A stretch of DNA of 41,403 bases, taken from assembly GCA_002498605.1 (NCBI GenBank), contig DAHY01000051.1, positions 1-41,403 of the forward strand. Direction: 5' to 3'. The notes under the pieces are model-generated. The model was not told the origin of the DNA and searched no databases. It saw only the letters and a program-made list of their open reading frames with translations. Shown piece by piece: positions 33,613-41,403 of this stretch. The translations under genes and the position numbers were made by a program. Every line of letters begins with the position of its first letter. Position 1 is the first letter of the stretch. Origin of the DNA: Methanomassiliicoccaceae archaeon UBA404 (GTDB lineage: Archaea; Thermoplasmatota; Thermoplasmata; Methanomassiliicoccales; Methanomethylophilaceae).

Positions 33613-34524
33613 TCACACATCGTCAAATTCATTCAAACCGTCGCTCACGTCAAGTTCCAACATCCTCAGCATATGCTTTTCCGCTTCCGAATCCTCGCCC
33701 ATTTTGATCAATAAATCCGAAACATCCCTGTGGGTCTGAATCAGCAATTCCTTGGTTTCCGGACGGTGATATGCCAGCATAACCTCCAACACGGATATTG
33801 CGGCTTCGAAATCTCTTAATCCGGATTCGAAATCTTCATTGAAAACACCCACGTCTCCTCTGAGCATCAGCGCAAAAACAAAAGCCATTTCGTCTTCCAG
33901 CGCATCCTTTTTCATTAATTCCTGACATATTTTTACGGATTTGTCCAGGTATTCCAGTGAATTTCCGAACTCGTTCAAGTCCTGTTCGGCCTGTCCCATG
34001 AAATTCAGAGCTTCGACATATCTGTTCTCGGACCAGGGATCGATTTTATCGAACAGCATCATCTCGACTTTTTCAAAAAACGGTCTGACGTTGTTCGGAT
34101 AACCCTCGTCGAGAAGATCTTCGCAGCACTCAATGCACATTTTGATTATTTTCTTCCGATCGAAGTATCTAGAATTCTCGTTTAACTCGGTCAGACGCTC
34201 GGCGGCAACGGCATAATCGTCTGCCATTCCCACGGCACCGTCGGCATACTGCAACTCGCCTCTCGAAACATGAGCTTTGATAAAACTTCCCGGATCCACC
34301 CTTGTCCCTTTGGACTCGATTGACGATATTATTTCGACGGCATCGTCAAAATCGGTCAAAGCGGATATGTAGGATTCCATCATGGACAGAATCGTTCCCC
34401 TCATTATGTAAGCATTCAGCCTCTGCTCTTCGGTACCTTTTTCTTCGCATTCGTGTACTTTGGCGTTGTATTCTTCCAATGCTTCGGCAAGATGGGTGTT
34501 GGACCTTATCATCGCATATGCCAT
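33613..34524 (-). CDS. TPR-like helical repeat protein
   Basis: A 303-residue all-helical, acidic protein with repeated units resembling tetratricopeptide repeats, e.g. AYIMRGTILSMMESYISALTDFDDAVEII (about 43-71), EALNFMGQAEQDLNEFGNSLEYLDKSVKI and MLRGDVGVFNEDFESGLRDFEAAISVL. No enzymatic domain is seen. Such proteins are usually scaffolds for protein contacts. The ATG at 34524 has a TATA-like ttttat about 20-27 bases upstream and probably a leaderless mRNA. It is divergent from the kinase-GNAT gene, with which it could share control. Confidence 0.7.
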   Translation of the reverse strand: MAYAMIRSNTHLAEALEEYNAKVHECEEKGTEEQRLNAYIMRGTILSMMESYISALTDFDDAVEIISSIESKGTRVDPGSFIKAHVSRGELQYADGAVGMADDYAVAAERLTELNENSRYFDRKKIIKMCIECCEDLLDEGYPNNVRPFFEKVEMMLFDKIDPWSENRYVEALNFMGQAEQDLNEFGNSLEYLDKSVKICQELMKKDALEDEMAFVFALMLRGDVGVFNEDFESGLRDFEAAISVLEVMLAYHRPETKELLIQTHRDVSDLLIKMGEDSEAEKHMLRMLELDVSDGLNEFDDV

Positions 34525-34601
34525 AAAGCAAGGTTGATAAAAGGGTTACAGTCAACTTCGGTTTCGGAAGTCTTTATTACGGGCGGTGTAATTGAGTTGA
34601 T

Positions 34602-35948
34602 ATGGTTCAAAAGAAAGTCGTGGCGATTCACGACATATCCTGTTACGGAAGATGTTCTCTTACCGTTGCTCTTCCGATTTTATCGGCGGCGGGAATAAAC
34701 ACTCCGATAATACCCACTGCCGTACTGTCAACCTTTGTCGGACCCTTCCCCAATTTTACATACAGAGACATGACCGAAGACATAATTCCCGTTGTCGAAC
34801 ACTGGAATGACATGGGATTTGAATTTGACGCCGTCTACACGGGATTCCTGGGTTCAAAAGAGCAGGTGGATGTTGTCAGAAAAGCGATACGCATGATCAA
34901 AAATCCCGATACCAGGGTTTACGTCGATCCAGTCATGGGAGACCACGGGGATCTTTATTCAACATTCAACGAAGATTTCCCCGCCGAAATGGCAAAACTC
35001 TGCAAAGACGCGGATATAATCATACCCAATTTCACCGAAGCCACAAGAATGCTGAAGGAACCGTTCAAAACAGGTCCTTACACGAAAGAATATGTTGAAA
35101 AACTTATCAGAAAAACAGGAACTCTAAGCGCCGGAAAGGTTGTTTTGACCGGAGTTCATTTTGACGAAAAACATTTGGGTGCCGCCACTTACGACAAAGA
35201 AACCGACGAGATTGATTACATTATGAAAGAAAGAGTCAGGGGATTCTATCACGGCTCCGGGGATATTTTCGGGTCCGGACTGGTTTCTTCCCTCGTGAAC
35301 GGGTGGTCGCTGTCCGAAGCCGTCGACATCGCCGAAGATTTGACGATAACCAGCATCGTGAATTCTTTGGAAGGCGGATATAATACCGACCACGGTCTGT
35401 GTTTCGAAAAAGGACTTGCGGATTTCGGTAAAAGAGTAAACTCCCTTAACGGTCACAGAACCGTTGTTTCCGATGAAGACGTGAATAATCTGTCGGTCAT
35501 GGCAAGAGAAATCTGGACCGAAGCTTTCGGAAAGCTGCTTTCCCCGGAACAACTGGAATACATGCTGGAAAAATTCCTTTCCCCCGAATCCATAAAAAAA
35601 TCCGTTGCAGACGGAATAACATACGAATTTATCGAATTCAAAGGCGAAGACGCGGGTTTCTTCGCTTACAGAAGAGAAGAGGAGAAAATGTTCCTGAGCA
35701 AAATTTACGTACGGAAAAATCTCAGAGGCAAAGGTCTCGCCTCTTACGCCGTGAACCGTGTTCTGGGAATCTGCCGTATGGCGGAAATCGATTCGATTTA
35801 TCTTACCGTCAACAGAGGAAACGAAAACGCTATTTCGGCATACAGACACTGGGGATTCTCAATCGTAAAAGATGTTGACACCGACATCGGCAACGGGTAC
35901 TTTATGAACGATCACATAATGGAATTGGACGTTAAGAACGTCCTTTGA
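34602..35948 (+). CDS. Pyridoxal kinase-like protein fused to a GNAT acetyltransferase
   Basis: A 448-residue two-domain protein. Residues 1-290 match the PdxK/PdxY branch of the ribokinase family: VVAIHDISCYGRCSLTVALPIL near the start, YVDPVMGDHG in the middle, and the catalytic GSGDIFGSG with Asp221. This branch phosphorylates pyridoxal/pyridoxine with ATP in vitamin B6 salvage. Residues about 300-445 form a GNAT acetyltransferase with the acetyl-CoA motif RKNLRGKGLASYAVN and the family ending NENAISAYRHWGF. Such a fusion is unusual. A TATA-like ttatta 27 bases before the ATG indicates a leaderless start. It overlaps the YgiQ gene by four bases. Confidence 0.88.
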   Translation: MVQKKVVAIHDISCYGRCSLTVALPILSAAGINTPIIPTAVLSTFVGPFPNFTYRDMTEDIIPVVEHWNDMGFEFDAVYTGFLGSKEQVDVVRKAIRMIKNPDTRVYVDPVMGDHGDLYSTFNEDFPAEMAKLCKDADIIIPNFTEATRMLKEPFKTGPYTKEYVEKLIRKTGTLSAGKVVLTGVHFDEKHLGAATYDKETDEIDYIMKERVRGFYHGSGDIFGSGLVSSLVNGWSLSEAVDIAEDLTITSIVNSLEGGYNTDHGLCFEKGLADFGKRVNSLNGHRTVVSDEDVNNLSVMAREIWTEAFGKLLSPEQLEYMLEKFLSPESIKKSVADGITYEFIEFKGEDAGFFAYRREEEKMFLSKIYVRKNLRGKGLASYAVNRVLGICRMAEIDSIYLTVNRGNENAISAYRHWGFSIVKDVDTDIGNGYFMNDHIMELDVKNVL

Positions 35949-37717
35949 GAGATATGCATCAAACCCGTGACAACAAAGACGGGAAGGACAGGGAATATAC
36001 CCGCATTCCCGTTAAAAGAAAGAAGAATCCTTTCATTCCCGTCACACGGGCCGAAATGAAAGAACGGGGATGGGATTCTTTGGACATCATTATGGTGTCC
36101 GGAGACACTTATTACGATACGTCGTACAGCGGAACCGCGGTTATCGGAAGATGGCTGATACACAACGGGTACAGAGTGGGAATCATACCCCAGCCGTCGC
36201 AGGATGACATAGAACGGCTGGGCGAACCCAATCTCTTCTGGTCGGTATCCGCCGGATGCGTGGATTCCATGGTTGCCAACCGTACGGCAAACAACAAGAA
36301 AAGAAGGCATGACGATTTCACTCCGGGCGGAATGAACGAAAAACGTCCGGACCGTGCGACCATCGTTTATTCCAATATGATCAAACGGTTTTCCAAGGAC
36401 AAACCCATTGTTCTCGGCGGCATCGAATCGTCCCTGAGAAGGATTGCCCACTACGACGCGTGGACCGACACCGTGAGAAGAAGCGTGCTGTTCGACGCAA
36501 AAGCGGATTATATCACATACGGCATGGCCGAATTTTCAAATCTGGAACTGGCCGATGCTTTGAGGGACTCGAAAAATACCGACGGCATCAGAGGGATTTG
36601 CTACATATCCAAAGAATGTCCGGAAAATCATATTGAAATCCCGTCCTACGAGGAATGTTCGGAAAATCCGGATAAATTCACCGAGGCTTATCTTACATTT
36701 CACAGAAACTGCGATTCCGTAACCGCAAAAGGACTCTGTCAGAAACACGGTAATAGGTATCTCGTGCAGAATCCCCCTCAGAGAGACCCCACAACCGAAG
36801 AGTTGGATCTGTTTCATTCTTTGGGATACAGAAACGAGGTTCATCCTTTGTGTCTGAAGGAAGGCCACGTGAAGGCCGCGGATACAATCAAGAACTCGAT
36901 AACCACGCACAGGGGATGTTACGGCGGATGCAATTTCTGTGCCATTGCGGTTCATCAGGGGCGGAGAGTCATCAGCCGTTCGGAGGATTCGATAATAAAA
37001 GAAATCGAAGGATACGCAGAAAATCCCGATTTCAACGGAATTATATACGACTTGGGCGGACCGACGGCAAATATGTACGGCATAGAATGCGAAAAGAAAA
37101 TCGCTTCCGGGGCCTGCGAAGACAGGGGATGTCTGTTTCCGTCGGTATGCAAATCCCTGAAGGTCGATCACAGCCGTCAGCTGAAGCTTTTGGAACGGGC
37201 ACTGAACGTCCCCGGAGTGAAAAGAGTGTTCGTCACTTCCGGTATAAGGTACGATATGATTCTGGCCGACAAAGAACACGGCGGGGAATACGTTGATGCG
37301 ATTGTAAAAAATCATGTATCCGGACAGTTAAAGATTGCCCCCGAACACGTATCCGACAAGGTTCTCGGTTACATGGGCAAACCCGGAAAGAAGGATCTGT
37401 TGAGATTCAAAAAAATGTTTGACGATTCCAATCGGAAACAGAACAGGAAACAGTTTCTTACATACTACACGATGGCCGCCCATCCGGGTTGCACTCAGCG
37501 GGATATGGAGAATCTGGGCAAATTCTGCCGTACGGAACTAAGGACAAATCCCGAACAGGTTCAAATCTTCACACCCACGCCTTCCACCGTTTCCACACTG
37601 ATGTATTACACGGGAAAAACTCCAGAAGGCGAGAAAGTGTTCGTTGAACGCTCATCATCCGGAAAACAGAGACAGAAAGACGCGGTGCTGAAGGGGCGCG
37701 GATATGAAAGACAATGA
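35945..37717 (+). CDS. YgiQ family radical SAM protein
   Basis: A 590-residue radical SAM protein of the YgiQ (UPF0313) family, whose reaction is unknown. The N-terminal domain has DIIMVSGDTYYDTSYSG and LGGIESSLRRIAHYDAW. The radical SAM cysteines are C325, C329 and C332 (CYGGCNFC). The C-terminal part has GQLKIAPEHVSDKVL and FLTYYTMAAHPGC. A TTG at 35945 overlaps the preceding stop (TTGA); the ATG at 35954 is an alternative start three codons later. Its own end overlaps the following metalloprotein gene by 14 bases, so the three genes form one unit. Confidence 0.93.
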   Translation: MRDMHQTRDNKDGKDREYTRIPVKRKKNPFIPVTRAEMKERGWDSLDIIMVSGDTYYDTSYSGTAVIGRWLIHNGYRVGIIPQPSQDDIERLGEPNLFWSVSAGCVDSMVANRTANNKKRRHDDFTPGGMNEKRPDRATIVYSNMIKRFSKDKPIVLGGIESSLRRIAHYDAWTDTVRRSVLFDAKADYITYGMAEFSNLELADALRDSKNTDGIRGICYISKECPENHIEIPSYEECSENPDKFTEAYLTFHRNCDSVTAKGLCQKHGNRYLVQNPPQRDPTTEELDLFHSLGYRNEVHPLCLKEGHVKAADTIKNSITTHRGCYGGCNFCAIAVHQGRRVISRSEDSIIKEIEGYAENPDFNGIIYDLGGPTANMYGIECEKKIASGACEDRGCLFPSVCKSLKVDHSRQLKLLERALNVPGVKRVFVTSGIRYDMILADKEHGGEYVDAIVKNHVSGQLKIAPEHVSDKVLGYMGKPGKKDLLRFKKMFDDSNRKQNRKQFLTYYTMAAHPGCTQRDMENLGKFCRTELRTNPEQVQIFTPTPSTVSTLMYYTGKTPEGEKVFVERSSSGKQRQKDAVLKGRGYERQ

Positions 37718-38387
37718 ACGGCTGAACCGGACAATCAAAGAAATCGCTTCAAAATACAATATTGAAACAGGGGAATCCGAATTCTGCAAGTTTACCAAAA
37801 TCAAATATGTCCGGTACGTCACGGGAAACAGACATGTTTTCAAAATTTCGGATTATCTTGTGAAGGCTCCCGACGATGTGTTGGAAGCCTATGTTGAAAC
37901 GATGATAACGAATATTTTCAGAAAAAACAAATACTATCCGTCAAAGGTGATGGATTGGTTGCTGTCTGACGAGTTTCTGATATCCTGCCGGCCGATCCGT
38001 CTGCAAAGAAGCAAAAATATTTCCGGAAATACCGTCGGCAAAGCACGGGATTTGGGCGAATCCCTGGACAGACTCATGGATATGGGTTTGGTTGAAGAAT
38101 CGGATCTTGACGGCGCATATTACACCTGGACCTCCAGGCCCAATTACAGAAAGGTGGGGGAATGCGACATACTGTTCCGAACCGTGACGATATCCTGCGC
38201 TTTGGATTCCGAAAAAGTACCTGAAAAGGTTTTGGATTATGTTGTGTATCACGAAACCGTCCATCTCCGCAGAGGTTACCGTCCCGGGGAGGCCGCTCAC
38301 GGACGTAAATTCAAAGAGCTGGAAAACCTGTATCCCGACGGGAAATGGTGCAATGATTTCATTTCCCGTAACTTAAGAAAAAAATGA
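37704..38387 (+). CDS. HExxH metalloprotein (YgjP/SprT-like)
   Basis: A 227-residue protein with the zinc motif HETVH at 183-187 and a probable third ligand His199 (RPGEAAHGRKFKELE), a spacing like that of YgjP (DUF45)/SprT-type metalloproteins. The N-terminal 150 residues are basic, with no membrane segment. The substrate is unknown; SprT relatives cut DNA-bound proteins, while YgjP members are uncharacterised. It is the third gene of the kinase-GNAT/YgiQ unit and starts inside the YgiQ gene. Confidence 0.8.
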   Translation: MKDNERLNRTIKEIASKYNIETGESEFCKFTKIKYVRYVTGNRHVFKISDYLVKAPDDVLEAYVETMITNIFRKNKYYPSKVMDWLLSDEFLISCRPIRLQRSKNISGNTVGKARDLGESLDRLMDMGLVEESDLDGAYYTWTSRPNYRKVGECDILFRTVTISCALDSEKVPEKVLDYVVYHETVHLRRGYRPGEAAHGRKFKELENLYPDGKWCNDFISRNLRKK

Positions 38388-38542
38388 ATAAAGCTGATTA
38401 ACATTTATTAACACAATAATTGCTTCCGGGAATGCGGCCGAAGAAATTACCGTTTGTACGGATTTTTTTATAAAAATACATTTTATGTTTTTTTCATATG
38501 TTTAGTGTTTTTAATGTATATTTATCGATAATGCACTATGAT

Positions 38543-38552
38543 TTTTATATAA
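38543..38552 (+). promoter_or_regulatory. Promoter of the hydrogenase operon
   Basis: In the AT-rich gap 38388-38597, tttttatata is a strong TATA box about 50 bases before the start at 38598. A GGATGGGG tract at 38574-38581 is the only Shine-Dalgarno-like element, rather far from the ATG. T-rich runs near 38465-38500 may end transcription of the preceding unit. No gene is seen in the gap. Confidence 0.55.
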
Positions 38553-38597
38553 CAAGCGGTATGACTGCTTGCTGGATGGGGCTTTTTAGCACGTAAT

Positions 38598-40556
38598 ATG
38601 GAACTCACAACTATAGTAACGGTCTATTTCGCGGCGGTTTTTTTACCCGCATTAATCGGTACTGTATTGGGTGTTTTTCCCAAGTCTTCCAAGGTTTCAG
38701 GTATTATTTCTGGATTGTGCGTCGTATCCTGCGTCGTCGGTGTCACGACATATCCATTTTGGTATCTGGGTCTTGATTTGACGATGACCGTTCCGGTAAG
38801 TTCCGCATTGGGAAGTTACGTACTGAGTATAGATCAACTGACCGCCGCCGTAATTTCCATGTCCTCGGTGATTTTCATTCTCGTGGTTGTTCATGAAATG
38901 AGATCCGCCACCGGTTCCGACTCAAGATACGGCGGATTGCTGAATATTTTGTTTATTGCATGTTTTTCATGCATGGCGGCAGACAGCGTGATAGTCCTTC
39001 TGCTGGCCTGGGAAATGATTACCCTGTCAACGTTTATGATGTCCAAAAGGGGAAACAACGAAAAATCCAGATGGCTGTTTTTTGTCATAGCCCATATCGG
39101 AGGCGTGCTGCTCATGTGCGCCTTTATTTACATGTCCTCGGTGGCCGGAACACAGATTCTTTCGGAATGGAGCAATCTGAGTTCGGTAATGGGCACCGGA
39201 ATCTCCATGGCATTGGTAATGATGCTTATTTTGGGATTCGGCGCAAAACTGGGACTGATTCCTTTCCATGCATGGATGCCGGGACTTTACGCTTCGGCTC
39301 CGATACATACAACGGCTCTGCTTTCAACCGTTTGTTCCAATGTTGCGGTTCTTGTATTGATTAAGGGGATATTCTCATATATCGGCATAATGCCGTCCAT
39401 GTCCTGGATTGCGTTTCTCGTCATGGCTATCGCCGCGATAACGGCTTTGTGGGGAGCCTTGGAATCTTTGATTCAGGATGAACCGAAAAAGATACTGGCT
39501 TATTCCAGTATGGAAAACATGGCCTTGGTGGTTCTGTGTCTGGCACTCGGAATGCTTTATGTCAACGAATCCCCGGCTTTTGCCAAACTGGTTCTGATTG
39601 CGGCAATGCTGCACACACTCAACCATTCGGTTTTCAAATCGTTGATGCTGATGACGATAGATACCGTCGAAGACTGTACCAAAGAAAAGAAGATTTGGAG
39701 AATGGGCGGATTGTCAAAGGCCCTTCCCGCACTGTCCATGGTTGCCATTATAGGCGTACTGTCCATGGCCGCGATACCTCCGACCAACGGATTCGTCAGC
39801 GAATGGCTGATGATTCAATCGCTGATGGGAGGAAATCTGGAATCCAAAGGAATGAGTCTTTTGATACCTCTGGCTTTGGCCGCCGTAGGCATATGCGGTA
39901 TGATGATGGCCGCTTCGTACGCCAGATTGTACTCGTTTATATTTTTGGGAAGACCCAGATCCGAAAAAATGATTGACCCCGCGCCTATGGAAAAAGGAAC
40001 CATCGTTCCTTTGGTTATATTGGCGGCATTATGTCTGGGAATGGGATTCTTTGCAACCGTAATAATGGACGTGCTTTCATCGGGTATCGTGTCATTGACC
40101 GGACTTCCGACGGATCCGAGTTACAGAAGCGTGATGACGGTGGAGATGCTTCCGTTGATATTGGGCGGATCTATTGTAGTCGTATTGGCCGCCCTTATCT
40201 GGATTACGTACCGTAAAAAGAGCAAGAAAAGATACGTTCGCACATGGGGGTGCGGAGGGGAATTGGACGAAACCATGCAGTATTCGTCAATCGGATTTTC
40301 ACAGCCTCTGATCAAGGTATTCCATCCCCTGTACGGGGATGCCGTGGTAGCGGTTCAGTCGGACGAAAAAGGAGAAAAATCGGTTTTCACGGAAATGAAG
40401 GAACCTTTCGTAAAATACCTTTACAAACCTCTCGCTGACGGCATAACAAAATTCACGGAGAAGATGGGACGGATGCAGAACGGCAGCATACAGACATATT
40501 TCGCATACATACTCGTAACCCTGGTTACGGTGTTGCTGGCGACGAGGTTCCTATGA
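38598..40556 (+). CDS. Group-4 hydrogenase membrane subunit, HyfB-like proton pump
   Basis: A 652-residue antiporter-like subunit related to NuoL/HyfB/EchA, which moves protons or Na+ coupled to hydrogenase activity. About 14-16 membrane segments are visible. Conserved charged positions lie in LLLAWEMITLSTFMM (Glu), LGLIPFHAWMPGLYASAPIHTTALLS (Lys/His region) and MLHTLNHSVFKSLMLM (His, Lys). Its length is close to E. coli HyfB (about 670 aa). Together with the next gene it begins a membrane-bound [NiFe] hydrogenase (Hyf/Hyc/Ech-type) operon; the catalytic subunits must lie beyond the window. The stop overlaps the next start (ATGA). Confidence 0.92.
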   Translation: MELTTIVTVYFAAVFLPALIGTVLGVFPKSSKVSGIISGLCVVSCVVGVTTYPFWYLGLDLTMTVPVSSALGSYVLSIDQLTAAVISMSSVIFILVVVHEMRSATGSDSRYGGLLNILFIACFSCMAADSVIVLLLAWEMITLSTFMMSKRGNNEKSRWLFFVIAHIGGVLLMCAFIYMSSVAGTQILSEWSNLSSVMGTGISMALVMMLILGFGAKLGLIPFHAWMPGLYASAPIHTTALLSTVCSNVAVLVLIKGIFSYIGIMPSMSWIAFLVMAIAAITALWGALESLIQDEPKKILAYSSMENMALVVLCLALGMLYVNESPAFAKLVLIAAMLHTLNHSVFKSLMLMTIDTVEDCTKEKKIWRMGGLSKALPALSMVAIIGVLSMAAIPPTNGFVSEWLMIQSLMGGNLESKGMSLLIPLALAAVGICGMMMAASYARLYSFIFLGRPRSEKMIDPAPMEKGTIVPLVILAALCLGMGFFATVIMDVLSSGIVSLTGLPTDPSYRSVMTVEMLPLILGGSIVVVLAALIWITYRKKSKKRYVRTWGCGGELDETMQYSSIGFSQPLIKVFHPLYGDAVVAVQSDEKGEKSVFTEMKEPFVKYLYKPLADGITKFTEKMGRMQNGSIQTYFAYILVTLVTVLLATRFL

Positions 40557-41403
40557 ATACCGTCGAGATTCTGGTTATGATTGCACAGGTTGCAATCCTG
40601 GTCGGCATTTCGCCGCTGATTACCGGAATAATCAGAAAAATGAAGGCTCTTATGCGCCACAGGAAAGGTGCCAGTATATTCCAGCCTTACAGAGATCTGA
40701 GAAAGCTGTTTAACAAAGAATCGGTAATATCCGAAGATACTTCCCTGTTGTTCAGGGCAATACCCCTGGTATGTCTGACATCCATGTTACTGTTGGCGGC
40801 TATGACGCCTTTCATTTACACCGGAGTCATTGCTCCGTATTCCGACGTTATCGCCATGGTTTACATATTCACGATGTTCAGATTCGCAATGGTTCTGGGC
40901 GGATTGGAAGGCGGTTCCGTGTTCGGGGGTATGGGCAGCAGCAGAGAAGTGATGATGTCTGTTCTGATTGAACCGGCGTTATTGATTGCAATCATGTCTT
41001 TGTCGGCCATGACGGGCGCGGGTTTCGATATTACCGCAATATCCGAATCAATTATCACCGCGGGAGCCGTCGCGATATCTCCCGCTTTGCTGCTTGCCGG
41101 GACTTCTTTCATAATAACTATGATTGCCGAAAATACAAGAGTTCCTTTCGACAATCCGGATACCCATCTGGAATTGACTATGGTTCACGAGGGAATGATT
41201 ATAGAATATTCCGGAAAAAATCTGGGAATGATGGAATTGTCTTCCATGCTCAGATTAACCATATTCATGACTCTGCTGGGAACCCTGTTCTTCCCTTGGG
41301 GTACCGCCATGACGTTGGGTGCGACGGATCTGTTAATCGCATTTGCCGTCATTATCGTAAAATTGCTTGTGATCGCCTTCGGGATTGCTCTGCTTGAGAG
41401 TAC
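40553..41403 (+). CDS. Group-4 hydrogenase membrane subunit, HyfC-like (partial)
   Basis: NuoH/HyfC/EchB-like subunit that anchors the hydrogenase and forms the quinone-site homologue. The frame is open from the ATG at 40553 to the window end (283 codons), so only the last part is missing. Typical stretches are RHRKGASIFQPYRDLRKLF, GMGSSREVMMSVLIEP, and AENTRVPFDNPDTHLELTMVHEG followed by EYSGK. This wording is closer to HyfC/HycD than to NuoH. It overlaps the HyfB-like gene by four bases. Confidence 0.93.
   Translation, partial: MNTVEILVMIAQVAILVGISPLITGIIRKMKALMRHRKGASIFQPYRDLRKLFNKESVISEDTSLLFRAIPLVCLTSMLLLAAMTPFIYTGVIAPYSDVIAMVYIFTMFRFAMVLGGLEGGSVFGGMGSSREVMMSVLIEPALLIAIMSLSAMTGAGFDITAISESIITAGAVAISPALLLAGTSFIITMIAENTRVPFDNPDTHLELTMVHEGMIIEYSGKNLGMMELSSMLRLTIFMTLLGTLFFPWGTAMTLGATDLLIAFAVIIVKLLVIAFGIALLES

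Noticed and set aside
36536..37315. 259-codon open frame on the minus strand
   Set aside because: It is the antisense of the YgiQ gene, which carries the radical SAM motif.
1..41403. CRISPR array, integrase or insertion sequence
   Set aside because: No regularly spaced repeats, no cas-like protein, and no transposase or integrase motif was seen in any frame.

Overview
The window reads as a piece of archaeal chromosome from a methanogen of the Thermoplasmata, most likely order Methanomassiliicoccales. Reasons: an archaeal ribosomal cluster (S19e, PDCD5-like, L39e, L31e, aIF6), an archaeal-type SRP RNA, RfcL with a PIP box, archaeal wyosine synthase Taw1, the methanopterin enzyme MptE, a methanogenesis marker 2 protein, and two membrane subunits of a group-4 [NiFe] hydrogenase. 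Many genes have a TATA-like box about 25-30 bases before the start codon and no Shine-Dalgarno site, which suggests leaderless transcripts. None of the 39 CDS called with a complete 3' end stops at TAG, as expected of a lineage that uses UAG for pyrrolysine. The genus assignment is inference.

Layout. 1-4115: a phosphate-uptake operon with a PstS-like protein whose halves are in swapped order, a natural PstC-PstA fusion, and PstB. 4165-4737: a zinc-ribbon membrane protein. 5008-6898: translation cluster. 6895-11994: a metallo-beta-lactamase-fold protein, DUF373 membrane protein, MptE, a site-2 protease with two PDZ repeats, and a CorA-type channel. 12119-12375: a GC-rich, highly structured RNA gene that I cannot assign to a family, with its own TATA box and T-rich end. 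12422-16384: class III ribonucleotide reductase NrdD, a winged-helix protein and marker protein 2. 16391-16696: SRP RNA.

16740-19790 is an AT-rich island unlike its surroundings. It holds a broken small winged-helix gene, a perfect 16-bp hairpin, and a two-gene unit (HTH regulator plus OLD-like ATPase/TOPRIM protein) that looks like a defence module. 19789-26674 returns to housekeeping genes: a MazG-like pyrophosphohydrolase, a Na+/solute symporter with a 41-residue partner, an ABC ATPase, a second zinc-ribbon membrane protein, RfcL (apparently starting at CTG), Taw1, and a stand-alone asparagine-synthase-type PP-loop protein.

26723-38387 carries small redox and metabolic genes (VOC protein, iron-sulfur flavoprotein, HPr-kinase-like P-loop protein, SfsA, nitroreductase), tRNA-Ser(UGA), a BASS-type transporter, an XPD/DinG-type helicase, a helical-repeat protein, a pyridoxal kinase-GNAT fusion, a YgiQ radical SAM protein and a HExxH metalloprotein. 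38598 to the end begins a hydrogenase operon (HyfB-like and HyfC-like subunits) that runs off the window.

Best candidates for something undescribed are the permuted PstS, the unassigned 257-nt RNA, and the HTH/OLD-TOPRIM pair. All assignments come from reading motifs by eye; no database search was run.
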